Shown here one piece after another: positions 1 through 12,411 of a DNA stretch of 64,000 bases (the stretch's first letter is position 1; each line of letters begins with the position of its first letter). A program made the position numbers and the translations under genes. The notes under the pieces are model-generated. The model worked only from the letters and a program-made list of their open reading frames with translations, did no database searches and was not told the origin of the DNA. Source of the DNA: Eurosta solidaginis (Eukaryota; Arthropoda; Insecta; Diptera; Tephritidae); the NCBI RefSeq assembly GCF_040869045.1, contig NC_090323.1, positions 173,870,083 to 173,934,082 on the forward strand, written 5' to 3'.

Positions 1-440
1 GCAGCGTGGGAATCCTTTGAAAAGGTCGTTGCTTCTTTTCTCGGTAGACACAAAAGCCCTAACTACGAGCAGATAGTGAATGACTTAATCAATAATTATG
101 CGAAAATGGGTAAATATTAAAGGCCTATTAAAATTAATTTCCCAAAATTCTATAACTTGTTTACCTAACTAATATTTTCTTTCCAGGCGTAAATATGTCG
201 TTAAAAATTCACTTTCTGCACTCACATTTGAGCTTTTTTCCGGCAAATCTTGGCGACGAAAGTGACGAACATGGCGAAAGGTTTCATCAGCAAATGAAAT
301 TAATTGAAAATCGGTATCAAGGATTCTGGGACGACGCAATGATGGGTGATTACTGCTGGTTTCTCATAAGAGAACACGACCCTAAACTGAATAAGCGTCA
401 AAGTCGAACACATAATTATTTCGACTACATAGTAAAATAA
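1..440 (+). CDS. 3' end of an arthropod multicopy gene of unknown function (last two exons)
   Basis: The reading frame enters from the left edge and runs to base 109, where GT opens a 77-base intron (110-186) ending in a pyrimidine-rich TTTCTTTCCAG. The next exon (187-440) continues the frame across the junction as Met-Gly-Val-Asn-Met-Ser-Leu and ends at TAA. The tail carries the motifs KIHFLHSHL and DEHGERFH. I recall these as a conserved C-terminus of a large, repeated, uncharacterised arthropod family, possibly transposase-derived. The invariant Glu in EHGERFH would suit a catalytic residue, but that is speculation. Both splice sites and the frame are clean, so this copy may be intact. The 5' part lies outside the window. 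Confidence 0.6.
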
Positions 441-1214
441 AATTAAGATAAAGATTGTTAGAATATAGTACAGACATAAAATAATTTAAAAAAAAAGTTA
501 AAAATATGGGTAATCTCATTCATAAATTGAACTTTTAACTAAATAGAAACAGAGTATAGCTAGATATTTCACTCTTCTTTATACCATACATACGTTTTGA
601 GGTATACGTTGAAATTGCGCAACCTGGGTATTTTTGTTTGATCGCTTATAACTTACGTAGTTTTGCATCGCTTTTCTTCGATGATAGCTTATGTTTTTTC
701 TAATTAAACAGAGCTTTACGTAAATAAAAAATATTTGCAAAAAAAGTTGTGGGTTTGGAATGCTGCCCTCGCAAAAAGTAATTTTTTTCATATTTTTTCA
801 TAAAAAAAAAACAAAGATATGAAATGATAAGCTAATATCTCGAAAACTATCTGGTTGAGCAAAAAACAATGTAAGATGCATTTATAGCAAATTTTATCGT
901 CTTTCCGATTCTGTATTCCATTTTGCAATTGCTTAACACCTTCGTGAGATATACGTAATTAAAGGGAGCCATCTTTTTGGTTTTTTCGAATAACGGTAAA
1001 TTGCAAATATCTCAAAAACGGTACCATAGAATCAAAAATGAACTCGATTTTCAAAATCAGGGGGTTGTTTTACATACGAATTTCATAGCGGCGTTTCTGG
1101 TAAAGAGAAAAAGTTGAAATTCGTGGTCCAGTGATATCAGTCCACATGTCAGATTTCAACATTCTAGGTGTATTATTTACTAAATAATCAGGTTTTTGTG
1201 TTTTCCAAAATGTT
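441..1214. other. AT-rich intergenic DNA, nothing recognised
   Basis: No coding signal, clear inverted repeat or homology to other parts of the window was seen. The short open frames are compatible with chance in AT-rich sequence. Confidence 0.5.
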
Positions 1215-1510
1215 ATATATATATAAAGTGGGCGTGGTTATCATCCGATTCCGCTCATTTTCAATACCAATCTATTATGGGTCCAGATAAGCTCGTGTAC
1301 CAAATTTGGTGAATATATCTCAATATTTACTCAAGTTATCGTGTTAACGAACAGACGGACGGGTGGACGGACATGACTCAATCAAATTTTGTTTTCGATA
1401 CTGATGATTTTGATATATTGAAGTCTATATCTATCTCGATTTCTTTATACCTGTACAACCAACCGTTAATCCAATCAAAGTTAATATACTCTGTGTTTCG
1501 TGATGTTCAA
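1215..1510 (+). repeat. family T mosaic repeat, right-end fragment
   Basis: It matches the right end of the repeat copies at 21.5 kb, 50.9 kb and 57.7 kb. Shared blocks are a GTGGGCGTGG stretch, the segment with repeated GACGGACGG motifs, a GAAGTCTATATCTATCTCG block and the ending GTTAATATACTCTGTG. The left part and its tandem repeats are missing. It carries no coding capacity. Confidence 0.65.
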
Positions 1511-1599
1511 TGCCTATTGGAAGTCTTCCGAATGCTTTGGAATCCTAATTACACCTGCACCTCATACAGAGCATGATATTTGTTCGTAGACTTTACTTT

Positions 1600-2045
1600 C
1601 CAATAGCCTACTCAGTTCATAATATGAACTGGTATGAGCGATTCTCCATTCGTTATCTAAGCTGGCATGTTCCAGATAGACGAAATCCCTCACAAACTCG
1701 AACTGCAATCTGTCAACAGAGACGTGGGCAATTCGCTATGTGCCGATTCTTATTTTTATGATAGCCGCTCCGTTGTATTGAATGCGTTCGCCACTTTTTT
1801 CGCCTCACTTTAATTCCGAGAAAGCAAAATTAAGGCCAATGGTATCAACTTTACGCTTTTATAAAAGTTGAGGCAAGTGCACGATAAAGAGTCGACTTGC
1901 ACGAAGCATCGTTTGGTTTCGAATGGCTCGTAAAGGTACTTCCAAATACGTACGAAGCAGCTTTACATGACAAAAAAGTAGGACATATCGATTCTCTTAT
2001 CGTGAGTTAGTGAATCGTTAAAATCTTGTCGATGGTAAGTTTACC
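1600..2045 (-). mobile_element. highly diverged RT fragment of an RTE-like LINE
   Basis: Read on the minus strand, it aligns by eye, block by block, with the RT region of the LINE at 41-43 kb. Matching blocks are the Phe-Glu-Thr-Lys-Arg-Gly stretch (around 1910), the region after the YADD motif (around 1735) and the Tyr-Leu-Gly-Thr stretch (around 1680). Many substitutions and indels remove any open frame. It is much more diverged than the adjoining segment 2041-3420, so the two may be different subfamilies joined by recombination or deletion. Confidence 0.5.
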
Positions 2046-3420
2046 AGGTCTGAAGTGGCACTACTAATTCCATTTTTTGGTAAAATTTTTGGGCGTTATT
2101 CCTGGTGGCTAGCAGCTCAAGCTCCTCGCATTCACGCCTTTCTGCTTCTGCTTTTTTCTTCCTGAAAAGGCGTCTTGCTTCCTTTTTCAACTCACGATAG
2201 CGTTCACACACTCCTCTTGTCACGCTCGCTTTTAACGTAGCCCTGTAGGCAGCGTCCCTTCTTTCGGTTGCAACGCGGCATTCTTCATCATTCCAGTTGT
2301 TTTTTCGTGGCCGCCGGTAACCAAATTTTTTCCTCGGCGGCAGTACGAAGTGCTTTGGAGATATGCTACCACTGCTCCTGTATTCCTTCAGGATGAGTTG
2401 TGCTCTCAGAGAGCAAGTGTGAGAGTCGAGTTGCGAAATCATTGGCAGTCTGTTGTGATTGAAGCTTTTCGACGTCTAGCTTTCCTTGTGTTTTTTGTTC
2501 CTTGGTTTTAGACGCGTTGAGGCGGGTGCGTATTTTGGCTGCAACGAGATAATGGTCCGAGTCGATGTTAGGTCCTCGGGTCGTGCGCACATCTTAAACA
2601 CTGGAGGCATGCCGTCCGTCTATCACAACGTTATCGATCTGATTGCGAGTATTTCGATCAGGAGACAGCCATGTAGCTTGATGTATTTTTTTATGCATGA
2701 ACCTCGTGCTGGATATGACCATGTTTCGAGCACCGGCAAAGTCAATCGTTAGGAGAAGTTTCACTGTGTAGGCTGAACTTTCCGACTGTAGGGCCAAAAA
2801 CACCTTCTTTGCCCACCCTGGCGTTAAAGTCGACTTTTATATCATGACGGGGGCAGCGCTCGTACGTGCGTTCTAATTGTTCATAAAAAGTGTCTTTCAC
2901 TCCATCGTCTTTCTCCTCTGTCGGCGCATGGGCGCAGATGAATGATATGTTAAAAAAATATTGCTTTTATTCGGATAGCGGCGAAATGCTCGTCCACAGG
3001 CGTGAACGCCAGCACTTGGCGACAAAGTATCTCTCCCACCACGAATCCGACACCGAAACTGCGCTTATTCGTATGGCCACTCCTATAGATGTCACAATTT
3101 TTGATCTTCTTTCTTCCTTGCTTCGTCCAACGCATTTCTTGGATGGCGGTGATGTCAGATTTTGCTTTGACCAGCCGGGCATCTGCACTAATCCCATTCA
3201 AGGAGCGGACGTTCCAGGTGCATGCCCTCAATTCATTGTCCTTCAAACGTTTGCCATGGTCGTCATCAATAGAGAGTGTATATATCCGAGGCTTGTTGTT
3301 ATATTTCATTGGAGTATGGTTTTACGTAGCGGGTCCCAAGCCCAGCGCACAACCCTCTCAGCGGGGGTGAAAATATTACTTGCACGTTTATATAGCAAGC
3401 CGCTTACTCCAAGACAGACG
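2041..3420 (-). mobile_element. RTE-like LINE, endonuclease and linker region, broken
   Basis: On the minus strand the order is APE-type endonuclease (3309-2950, with CTWNVRSLNG and AIQEMRWT), endonuclease C-terminus (2803-2490, with QIDNVVIDGRH and NIDSDHY), then the basic linker rich in Arg/Lys/Glu (2442-2060). Such endonucleases are often mis-annotated as craniofacial development protein 2. Frameshifts separate the three pieces. At 2041-2075 the sequence jumps from the linker to the RT motif around FRPGKST, so several hundred bases present in the 41-43 kb copy are deleted here. About 100 bases beyond 3309 probably belong to the element's 5' end. Confidence 0.7.
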
Positions 3421-3439
3421 CCCGTGACCAACTAAGCTC

Positions 3440-4290
3440 GTGAAAACGGAGTGGTGATGATATCATTGCCTCCGCGTTCCACTCATACAATTCAACCGCT
3501 AGACAGAGCATTCATGAGCCCACTCAAGACTTATTACATTAACGAATTAAAGCGTTTTATGAGAGAAAATGGACGAAAAGTTACTCAATTCGATTTAGTT
3601 GGCCTCTTTTCCAAAGCGTATTATAAGGTTCAGACTGGCCAGGTTGCAGTTAACGGTTTCAGATGTACTGATATACCCATTCGATAGAAATATTTTTACT
3701 GATGCAGACTATATTGCTGCAAATGATATGTATGAGCACGTAACTGCCGAAAACTCGTAAGTTTCCGAGCAAACTAATGCAACTTCGTATACTGGACGTA
3801 CTCTTCTAACTTCACCGACATCTAATACAGATCGAGTGACTTCTCCAGAACCTGTGGCATAAACCAGTAAAGGAGTCGTTTCACCATGGCAGATTTTACC
3901 ATTGCCAAGGATTAGAAAGCCAGTTGCTACCGGAAGAGAAAGAAAGTCAAAAGCGACAGTATTAACAAAATCACCATATAAGAATCAGTTGGAAGAAAGC
4001 ATTCGGAAGATCCAGGAAAAAGTGAAGCCAAAAATTAAAATAGAAAAGGAACCTTCAAAAACCCAGCAGCGAAAGCTAGAAAAGCTGAATGTGAAGAATC
4101 AACCAGTGACTCCGAAGTAAGCGTCGTCTACGCAGAATCGAACCAAGGGGATTGTGTTGAAATGCCTCCAGACGGAGCAATTTGCTCCTTTTGTGAAAAG
4201 TTATGCAAGGACGAAAGAAATATATCAGAATAGGGTGCTTGTTTATAGTGCCAATCCAATTTTTATTTGCGAGTCTTGCACAAATTGAAG
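3440..4290 (+). pseudogene. pogo/Tigger-like DDE transposase, C-terminal remnant
   Basis: The open part (3451-3687) carries the signature of DDE_1 transposases of the jerky/Tigger/pogo group: PPRSTHTIQPLD, then FSKAY and VNGFR. A one-base shift near 3672 moves the rest into another frame, where Pro-Phe-Asp-Arg-Asn-Ile-Phe-Thr-Asp-Ala-Asp-Tyr continues the family pattern. Downstream is the usual basic linker (3902-4120), then a Cys-x2-Cys stretch near 4175-4285 resembling the PHD-like finger many insect copies carry, now with stops. The catalytic N-terminal half and HTH domain are absent. It is a dead 5'-truncated copy. Confidence 0.7.
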
Positions 4291-5729
4291 GTTTTAAGCA
4301 GTTTTGATATTTCCAAAAACTTATTCATTTTTAATATCAACGAGCCAAGGAGGCATTTTATTTTATCTTTTGAGAAGCTATTTATCTTTTATTAATAAAA
4401 TGGGTAAATTTTAAAAGAAGTTATATAAAATTTTTTTTTAGTAAAACTGATCTGGTTATTATTCGGGTTAAATGATATATTATACCAAATTAGCCTACGT
4501 TTGCGTACCACATTACCCGCCAATTTTTGGTGAAGCGGAATTTCGGGCTCACCCGAATTTCGTCTTATAAATTGTAAACTGATGGTGGTATACAACTTTT
4601 TGATAAAGTACGCTATAGATGATATTTCACCAAACAAAATGTGACGAAAAAGAAGTGAATTGGACTTTTGGTTAGGTCAAAATTACCCAAAAACTAAACG
4701 CTATACCACAAATGCCGTAGTTCCTCTATTTTGAAGGCATTTCTAAGTTTCCCTCAGAAGTTTTTTGGAAAACTACTTCTACTATCAAAAGAGCTGACTC
4801 TACATACGCTTTTTCTAATTTATGTACATTCGATGCATATGTAATGTGCTTCCCACACTCTTCAGCGAATGTAGAACGAATTTTTTCTAAAATAAATTTA
4901 AACAAAACAAAAATTCGAAACCGTCTGGAAACTGATACCTTAAAAGGAATATTGCTAGCGATTATTTAAAATTGAATAACTTTTCCTGTCATAATATTGA
5001 ACCGCAAATAAATATGCTAAAAAAATGAACGCGAAAATGTATAACTAAGAAACTAAAATGATATAGGAAGTTCGATTTGAGCTCAAAGAAAAAAAAATAA
5101 TAATTGCTAAAATTACTGAAAACAAGTACCTTTTGTATGTAATACAAAATTTATCTTTTAAGACGTTATTATTTATAAAATAAAACGAAATGAATTGAAA
5201 ACGATTTTATATGTTGTATGTGGCAACAAAAAATAACAATCAAGACAATTTTCAGAAAAGCGCTTTAAAATGTAATATTGTTGAATGAAATCCTGTGATC
5301 TCATTTTGGTTTCCGGTGAATACAGTCGTACGTCGCCTGGTAATAACCCAACTTCGTACTAACTCAACTTTGGTTGTTGCCATAGATATAACGATTTTTG
5401 ACGATTTTTTGGGCGGCGTCTGACGACTTGGGAAAAAAATATATGGCAACGCTGGTTGTGAAGTAATTATCAGCTGTATGTGCCTTGAACAGATTCTCAT
5501 CAGCAAAATTTTCTTCTGTTACTACATGCACATAGACGTGTGCGTATCGTGGCTGACTCAAAGTTATGGTCTGAGTCGATATTTTTGCAGTGGTATTTTG
5601 CCTCACAACGTGAATGGTTTGGTTTCGTGTTCTGTTATTAGTTAGGTAGGTATAATGGCTGCGACCATGGTCGCCCAAGTAGCTAATGAAAAGCCGTTTT
5701 GATGCCATAAAACTCGTCTGAACCTACTG
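4291..5729. other. AT-rich DNA without recognised genes
   Basis: 4300-5240 is strongly AT-rich with no frame worth calling. 5250-5720 is less AT-rich and has a 114-codon minus-strand frame (5364-5708) of unremarkable composition that I cannot match to a family. No splice signals, repeats or inverted ends were recognised. Confidence 0.4.
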
Positions 5730-6190
5730 AGTACTACATGGATATGTTTTACAGCGAACCTGAGTTGTTTATAAAATCAAGAATGTTTGCCATCCCTATT
5801 TCCGCTAATCTTCCTAGATCTTCCAAAAAAGGGCTCCCGAATGATCTTAAACGGGTTCTAGCCAGAGCCGGGCATTTACACAGAAAATGCTCGACAGTCT
5901 CTTTTTCATCTATGTCCTTACAACTTCTGCAGTGTTCATTGTGCGGAATATCCATCTTTTCCGCATGTGTGCCTAAAGCCCAGTGACCAGTGCAGACTAA
6001 GTCTATGGTTGTCGGCCCTGGATCTCCCCAGCAGATACCTTGTTTTTCTTTCGTTGTAGTCTGGCCAAATGGCTTTTGAAATCACACAACCCGCGGTGCT
6101 TTTCCAATTTTGTCGGGCTTTGTGCACATAAAAATCTCGAATAACTCCCTTGGCCACCCCCAGGGGTATACCTACTTCGACATTGGCTAT
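5730..6190 (-). mobile_element. LINE remnant: RNase H end and Cys-rich C-terminus
   Basis: The minus strand encodes HCRSCKDIDEKETVEHFLC followed by Pro-Ala-Leu-Ala-Arg. This is the Cys/His-rich tail after the RNase H domain of I/R1/LOA-type non-LTR retrotransposons. The preceding frame (6157-5936) carries a Trp-Ser-Leu-Gly-Phe-Arg-His stretch that joins it only after a frameshift near 5950. No RT or 3' tail is seen. Confidence 0.6.
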
Positions 6191-6265
6191 TATGTTATTA
6201 AAAACCAGACAAGTAGCTTAGTATATATTTTTAATCTGAAACCTTGTACTGACTGTTACTATGTT

Positions 6266-6606
6266 TCGAGCCGCGGTGGAGTCATGGTACAGACTGTATT
6301 TTCCCAGCAGCGTCGGAGTTAGTCAACCTCAACCTGTTAGGAGTTGTTATATCGTATAGAGTAAATATTCCGACTATATAGCCTTCTAGTATCTCATTAA
6401 AGTAGTCCTTACCTTTAGAAGAAAGTTTTTCTAAGCAGGGTCACCCCTCGGCAGTGATTTGGCAAGCACTCCGAGTGTATTTATGCAATGAAAAGCTTCT
6501 AAGTGAAGTCATCTGCCTTGCAGATGTCGTTCGTAGTCGGCATAAAACATGTAGGTCCCGTCCCCCCAATTTAGACGAGGTTATCGCGCCTTATATATAT
6601 ATTTTT
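6266..6606 (+). repeat. tRNA-derived SINE, degenerate copy
   Basis: It shares the core of the SINE copies at 13.0 kb and 45.5 kb: a CCCCTCGGCAGTG block, GCAAGCACTCCGAGTG, CATCTGCCTTGCAGATG and GGCATAAAACATGTAGG, ending in GGTTATCGCGCC. The tRNA-like head with the A-box position is near 6268-6300. The B-box region is replaced by unrelated sequence (about 6310-6415). Confidence 0.6.
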
Positions 6607-7614
6607 TATCCACTGCTATCATACTATCCATTGGTACCTAGCCGCAACCAAATTTTATATTGGAAAGCGTTACCTTGATGGAGACTCCAGCAACACGCTC
6701 AATCGCAGACGTGAGTCTGTCAGTTTCCTATCGCAAAACCAACGCCTTGGCTCCGAATTGCGCATCCCTCCTTATGGCGGCTACGATTGTACATATGTAT
6801 ATCGCATGGCCCTATTGTCGTTCTGCTTGCTCGTGGCAACAAAATAAGCCACTGTGAAGAAATGCGATAGCGGTCCCGTTGTGGTGTCAATTCTTAGACC
6901 ACGAACGTACCGTTGTAGCGACGGTAGATGCAGTATTACACATTTTTCCATCCCTACCCGCACGGTAATTGGGAGCGGTCCTTTGAGCGCCCTGGTCCTT
7001 CTGAAATTCGACTACGGTACCGTTGTATACTAATCTCTTTAGGAATTAGTAGTTTGTTGTTTTATTGCAAGGTTATTTTGATATTTGTCGCGTGAGTGTG
7101 TATTATGTGGAACAACTGTAAAAGTGGGTCTAACATATTTAACCAAAAAACCCCACATTCTGAGCTTGCTTAACCGCACATTCGCTGCGCAACTTACAGA
7201 GCGAGCAGTCAACTCGCACACCAAACACATTTGTAAAACTACTTTTTCAAAAAAAAGTTTTGAAGTTTTTGTTTTGTAATTTGGAAACATCTTTTCTTAC
7301 CAATTTGTTATCACTTTTCCTTTCATTTTTCAATTAATTTTTTGTGGTGAAAGTGAAAGAAATATTTTCTCGTGAAATTTCAAGTTTCTTTTTTTTTTTT
7401 ATTTATGTGGTTATAATTGGAAATTCTAAATTTTATCTGCCCGTAACAAATAATTTGTTAAATTTTGTGACTAACAACTAATTTTAATATAAACTAAAAA
7501 ATTTTAAGTGTAAAAAAAAAATTATTTCAAAATTAAAAAAAAAGTTTGACTCCACCGTTTATAGTTCGTGAGCTTCTCGTAGTGCCACCCGCAATTTCTA
7601 CGACCACCTTAAGA
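6607..7614. other. upstream region of the carboxypeptidase; one small Cys/His frame
   Basis: 6607-7020 is GC-richer than its surroundings but matches nothing I recognise. 7085-7279 (+) is a 64-codon frame without ATG. It has Cys-x2-Cys near its start and His-x3-Cys near its end, so it could be a fragment of a zinc-finger exon. 7280-7545 is AT-rich with homopolymer runs and may hold the carboxypeptidase promoter or 5' UTR, but no motif is convincing. Confidence 0.3.
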
Positions 7615-10600
7615 ATGCCACTCCATTTGAAGAAACGCGCCACAAAAAAACGCGCCAAAAAAGCCGCCTCCTCATTTTCGAAATTCAAAAAGCTCATCGT
7701 TCCACGTCCCGACGTACTCCATGGCTATTTGCATCACACTGATATTAATTTGTATTTGGAATATCTACAAAATCGTTATAGTTTCGTACAAGTCCATTTC
7801 CTGGGGTTAACGTATGAGAAACGCGCAATGAAAGCCATCGAAATCGATTGGTATAGCGAACGTAATGTGACAACAATGGAACGTGAACGTTCACGTCATT
7901 TGATTGTAGAAAATATGATCGGAAATACGATGTTAGTGCCGATGCGTGCTAATTTGCATAATGCAACAAATATTCGTAATTATGTATTCATTGAAGGTGG
8001 TACACATGCTCGTGAATGGATGAGTATATCGGTGGCTCTTAACTGTATCTATCAACTGACCGAGAAACATTTACGTAATTATGATTTATTACGTAAGCTA
8101 CGCTTCATTATTGTACCGGTAACAAATCCAGATGGTTATGAGTATACGTTAACGAAGAATCGTCGTTGGCGTAAAAATCGTCGTCCAATAAGGCATTCAC
8201 GTCACATTGGTACCGATTGTAATAGAAATTACGATTTTCACTGGGAAGCGGGTCCTTCGAAAATGAGTCGTAATACGTTTAAGGGTGTGAAACCTTTTTC
8301 GGAACCCGAAACTCGTGCTATGCGTAATTTGCTGTTGAAGTTTAAATCAAATTTATTGTTCTTCTTGTCGTTACACTCATATGCACAGAGTATTATGTAT
8401 CCATGGGGATATTGTCAGTGAGTAGGTATAATTCATGGATCAACTATATGGTTGGCTCATCTCTACAGCACCAACATATCTTTGTTCAGATTGTCAAAAT
8501 CTGCGTGTTGGTGTTAGGCAAATGGAATGGAGAAAAAACATATAATTTTGCAATTCTTGTGTGAAAATAAAGGCGCTAAATTAGATGCATTTACTAAAAA
8601 AAATAACTTAAAGTGATGTGAAGCAATTTTTTTATAAAAAATTGGCCACCACGGCAGTAGATAATTGTCAATGTATTGGTTACATTTTGCGTTTTCCATC
8701 TTCTTTTGACGATCCCTATACCAGTGAAATGAAAAAAATAAAATCAGTTGATGAGATGAGCCAACCATATAATTAAGCCAGGGTAGAATTTACATAAATC
8801 CAATCTAAGGGTTAAAAAAAATTTATTCCGCTATACCTTCGAGAAGATTTGGGCCAAGCTTATCTTCCAATTTGGGTCGTGCTACTTTTTGAGTTGTACT
8901 ATAAGTGAGCGCAACGGGGCCTACGTTGTTGTTGTTGTTGTAGCAATGCTTGCCCCACCTAATAGCCGCGACCGATCACAAATTGTCATCAATATCCTCT
9001 AACGGGCGTCCAAGGAAACTTGCCGTTTCAACAGGGGTGGACCATAAGGAAAGGGGTGTTAGAGGCGTTGGTTCCACATTACAATTGAAGAGATGGTTGG
9101 TGTCATGTGGGGACACATTGCAAGCGGGGCATACATTTTGTATGTCGGGGTTGATTCTGGATAGGTAAGAGTTTAACCTGTTACAGTATCCAGAACGAAG
9201 TTGAGCAAGAGTGACACGCGTTTCCCTGGGGAGTATGCGTTCCTCTTCCGCAAGTTTTGGATAATTTACTTTAAGTAATGGATTCACCGGGCAATTCCCG
9301 GCATAACGGTCCGACGCCTGTTTATGGAGTTCACCAAGGACCTGCTTGTGTTTTTTCACTTCATACGGCTGGGTTCTCAGGTGCCGTATTTCCTCAAAAT
9401 GCTTACGGAGATGACTCCTTAAGCCCCTAGGCGGTGCTGGTTCATCAATCAGATGTCTGTTGGGATGCCCAGGTTTCTGGGTATTCAACAGGAACTGTTT
9501 GGTCAGCATCTCATTTCTCTCCCTGATGGGGAGTATTCTCGCCTCATTATGCAGATGGTGTTCTGGGGACATAAGAAGACAGCCCGTGGCGATTCTGAGA
9601 GCAGTATTTTGGCAGGCCTGTAGTTTCTTCCAGTGGGTGATTTTTAGGCTTGGCGACCATATGGGTGACGCGTAGCACGTAATCGGCTGGCTAATTGCTT
9701 TGTATGTAGTCATGAGCGTTTCTTTATCTTTTCTCCAAGTACTGTCAGCGAGGGATTTGAGGATTTTGTTACGGCTCTGAATTCTCGGAACAATTGCGGC
9801 TGCGTGCTCAGCAAAATGTAGATCCTGATCAAACGTCACACCCAAGATGTTGGGGTGTAGGACAGTCGGTAGCGTAGTGCCATCGACGTGGATGTTTAAA
9901 ATGGTCGACATTTGGGACGTCCATGTTGTAAATAAGGTCGCGGAAGATTTAGTCGGTGATAATGCCAGGATTCGCGAGGCGAAAAAACTGGAGAGATCAG
10001 GGAGGTAGCCGTTTATTTTATTGCATAGCGCATCGATCTTTGGGCCTGGGCCTGTGGCCATTATTGTGCAGTTATCGGCGTAGGAAACGATTGTGACTCC
10101 TTCCGGTGGTGAAGGTATCTTAGATATGTAGAAATTAAACAAAAGTGGGGATAGGACACCACCCTGTGGCACTCCTTGTTTAATTCTCCTTGGTTTTGAT
10201 GTTTCGTTTCTAAATTGCACCGATGCCTGCCGACCACCCAGATAATTTGCCGTCCACCTTTTAAGACATGGGGAAGGGTAGACCCTTCAAGGTCCTGCAG
10301 TAACGAGCCATGGTTGACCGTATCAAAAGCTTTTGATAGGTCTAGCGCTACGAGTACTGTTCTATGGTGGGGGTATTGATTTAAACCGCAATTTATCTGG
10401 GTGCTAATGGAATTTAGCGCGGTGGTAGTGCTATGGAGTTTTCTGAAGCCATGCTGATGAGGGGCTAGCTGCAAATTTGCTTGGAAATAAGGGAGCAAAA
10501 TGGCTTCAAGCGTCTTTGCCACTGGCGATAGGAGAGATATCGGACGATACGACTCACCTATGTCAGCTGGTTTCCCAGGCTTTAGTAGCGGGACCACCTT

Positions 10601-12375
10601 GGCCATTTTCCATTTCTCAGGTATGACAAAGGTGGAAAGAGGCAGATTGAAGACATGCGCTAAATATTTGAAACCCTCTTTCCCTAGGCTTTTAAGCATC
10701 GGCATGGCTATGCCGTCTGGGCCCACTGCTTTGGATGGTTTAGCACGACCAATGGCGTCCTCAACCTCTTTAGCGGTGATGGTGATTGGTGACGCGCTGA
10801 ATTTGTGTTTATGTGCGTGTCTATTGGCTCTCCGTCTATCTTTGTCGACCGTAGGATGCATTATATATTGTCGGCAGAAAGCGCTCGCGCATTTTTTCGC
10901 GTCCGACAGCACTTTGTCGCCAAAGGCGATGGAAACTTTGGCTTTGTGCTTAGTCGGATTCGATAGGGACTTTACGGTGGACCAAAGTTTACCCACACCG
11001 GTAGAGAGGTTACAACCTCTTAGGTGCTCGCCCATTTCGCCCGCTTGTGTTCATCCACAAGCAATATGATGCGTTGGTTTATATCCCTTATTTGGGGGTC
11101 GCCTGGATCAAGCTGTCTTATAAGGTCACGTTCTCTCGCTAAGTTTGCGGCCTCCGCCGGGAAGTGGGCCGGATTTCGGGAATTCTCCCGGCGGGAATGA
11201 AATGTGCCGAGGCGGATTTAATGACCTTACGGAAGGCACGCTCCCCTTGGCGGGCATCAGTCGGGGTAGGGAGGGCAGCAAAGCGGCTGTCTGTAAAGGA
11301 TTTATATTCTTCCCACTTTCCTTTTTTGAAGTGTATGAAAGTGCGTTTTTCAGTGACGATGGAGTCGGCGGTACGCTCAAGCGAAATAAGTATGGGCAGG
11401 TGGCGGATGCCAATGTTACCATCGGCTGCCAGTTGACGCAGTTTACGAGTTCTGCGCTCACTATTGAGATATCTGGCGAGCTGTGACAGCTTCCTACCAT
11501 ACGTGTGGGGGCGTCTCCGTTTATTGTGCAGAACGTCGTTTCTTCTATTTGATCCGCCAACATCTCACCCCTACTGTCCGCCCGCAAGTTTGAATGCCAT
11601 AGATCATGATGGGTATTGAAATCGCCTAAGATAATGCGATTGGTGCCAGTGAGTAAGGTCCTGATATTAGGGCGGTATCCACTGGGGCAACAGGTGGCAG
11701 GAGGAATGTAGATGTTGATGATTTCTAAGTTTGCATCGCCTGACCGGACAGATAGGCCTTGACGTTCTAAGACATTGTCCCTGCGGTCGATGCCAGGATC
11801 AAATATATAATATTGCACAGAGTGGTGTATGATGAACGCGAGACCGCCTCCATTTCCGCTCTCGCGGTCTTTCCTGTGGACGTTATACCCAGAGCAGGTC
11901 TGCAATGCAGATCTTGCTGTGAGTTTAGTCTCTTGAATCGCAGCAATGCGGATGTTGTGCCGCTTCATGAAATCGACTATCTCCGTAATCTTCCCAGTTA
12001 GTCCATTACAGTTTAACTGCAGAATTCTGAAGTGCATAAGAGGAGACGTCGCCACTCTGGGGGTAAGTGACGGGTGACTACGCCTGGGTTGTGGAAGGCC
12101 AGGACGCAATTGCTGTTGTGGCCCAGGGACTGGGCGTCCTTGGGCAAAAATTTGGGGTACCCGGATGATTTGGGTTTGCGACCTGGCAACATGGCGCGAT
12201 GAAACCCGTCGTGGGGTTGCCGTCGCGGAGACCAGAACATCTAGGAAAGTGGCACCACCCAAGGCAGGAGCTGCATTGGGCGGATGTCGCAAACCTATAT
12301 ATTCTGTGCTGGCAGACGGTGCAAACGGAGGTAGGGACTAAGAGTCTGTTTCCCTGACCTGCACGATTGCTGCCG

Positions 12376-12411
<36 letters not shown>

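Noticed and set aside
2890..3435. 181-codon plus-strand frame
   Set aside because: It is antisense to the endonuclease of an RTE-like LINE, whose motifs are clear on the minus strand.
5364..5708. 114-codon minus-strand frame
   Set aside because: There are no recognised motifs, neighbours or splice signals; the composition is compatible with a chance frame.
7085..7279. Small frame with Cys-x2-Cys and His-x3-Cys
   Set aside because: It has no ATG and no partner exons, so it is noted only in the region entry.
10500..11069. 189-codon plus-strand frame
   Set aside because: It is antisense to the LINE reverse transcriptase on the minus strand.
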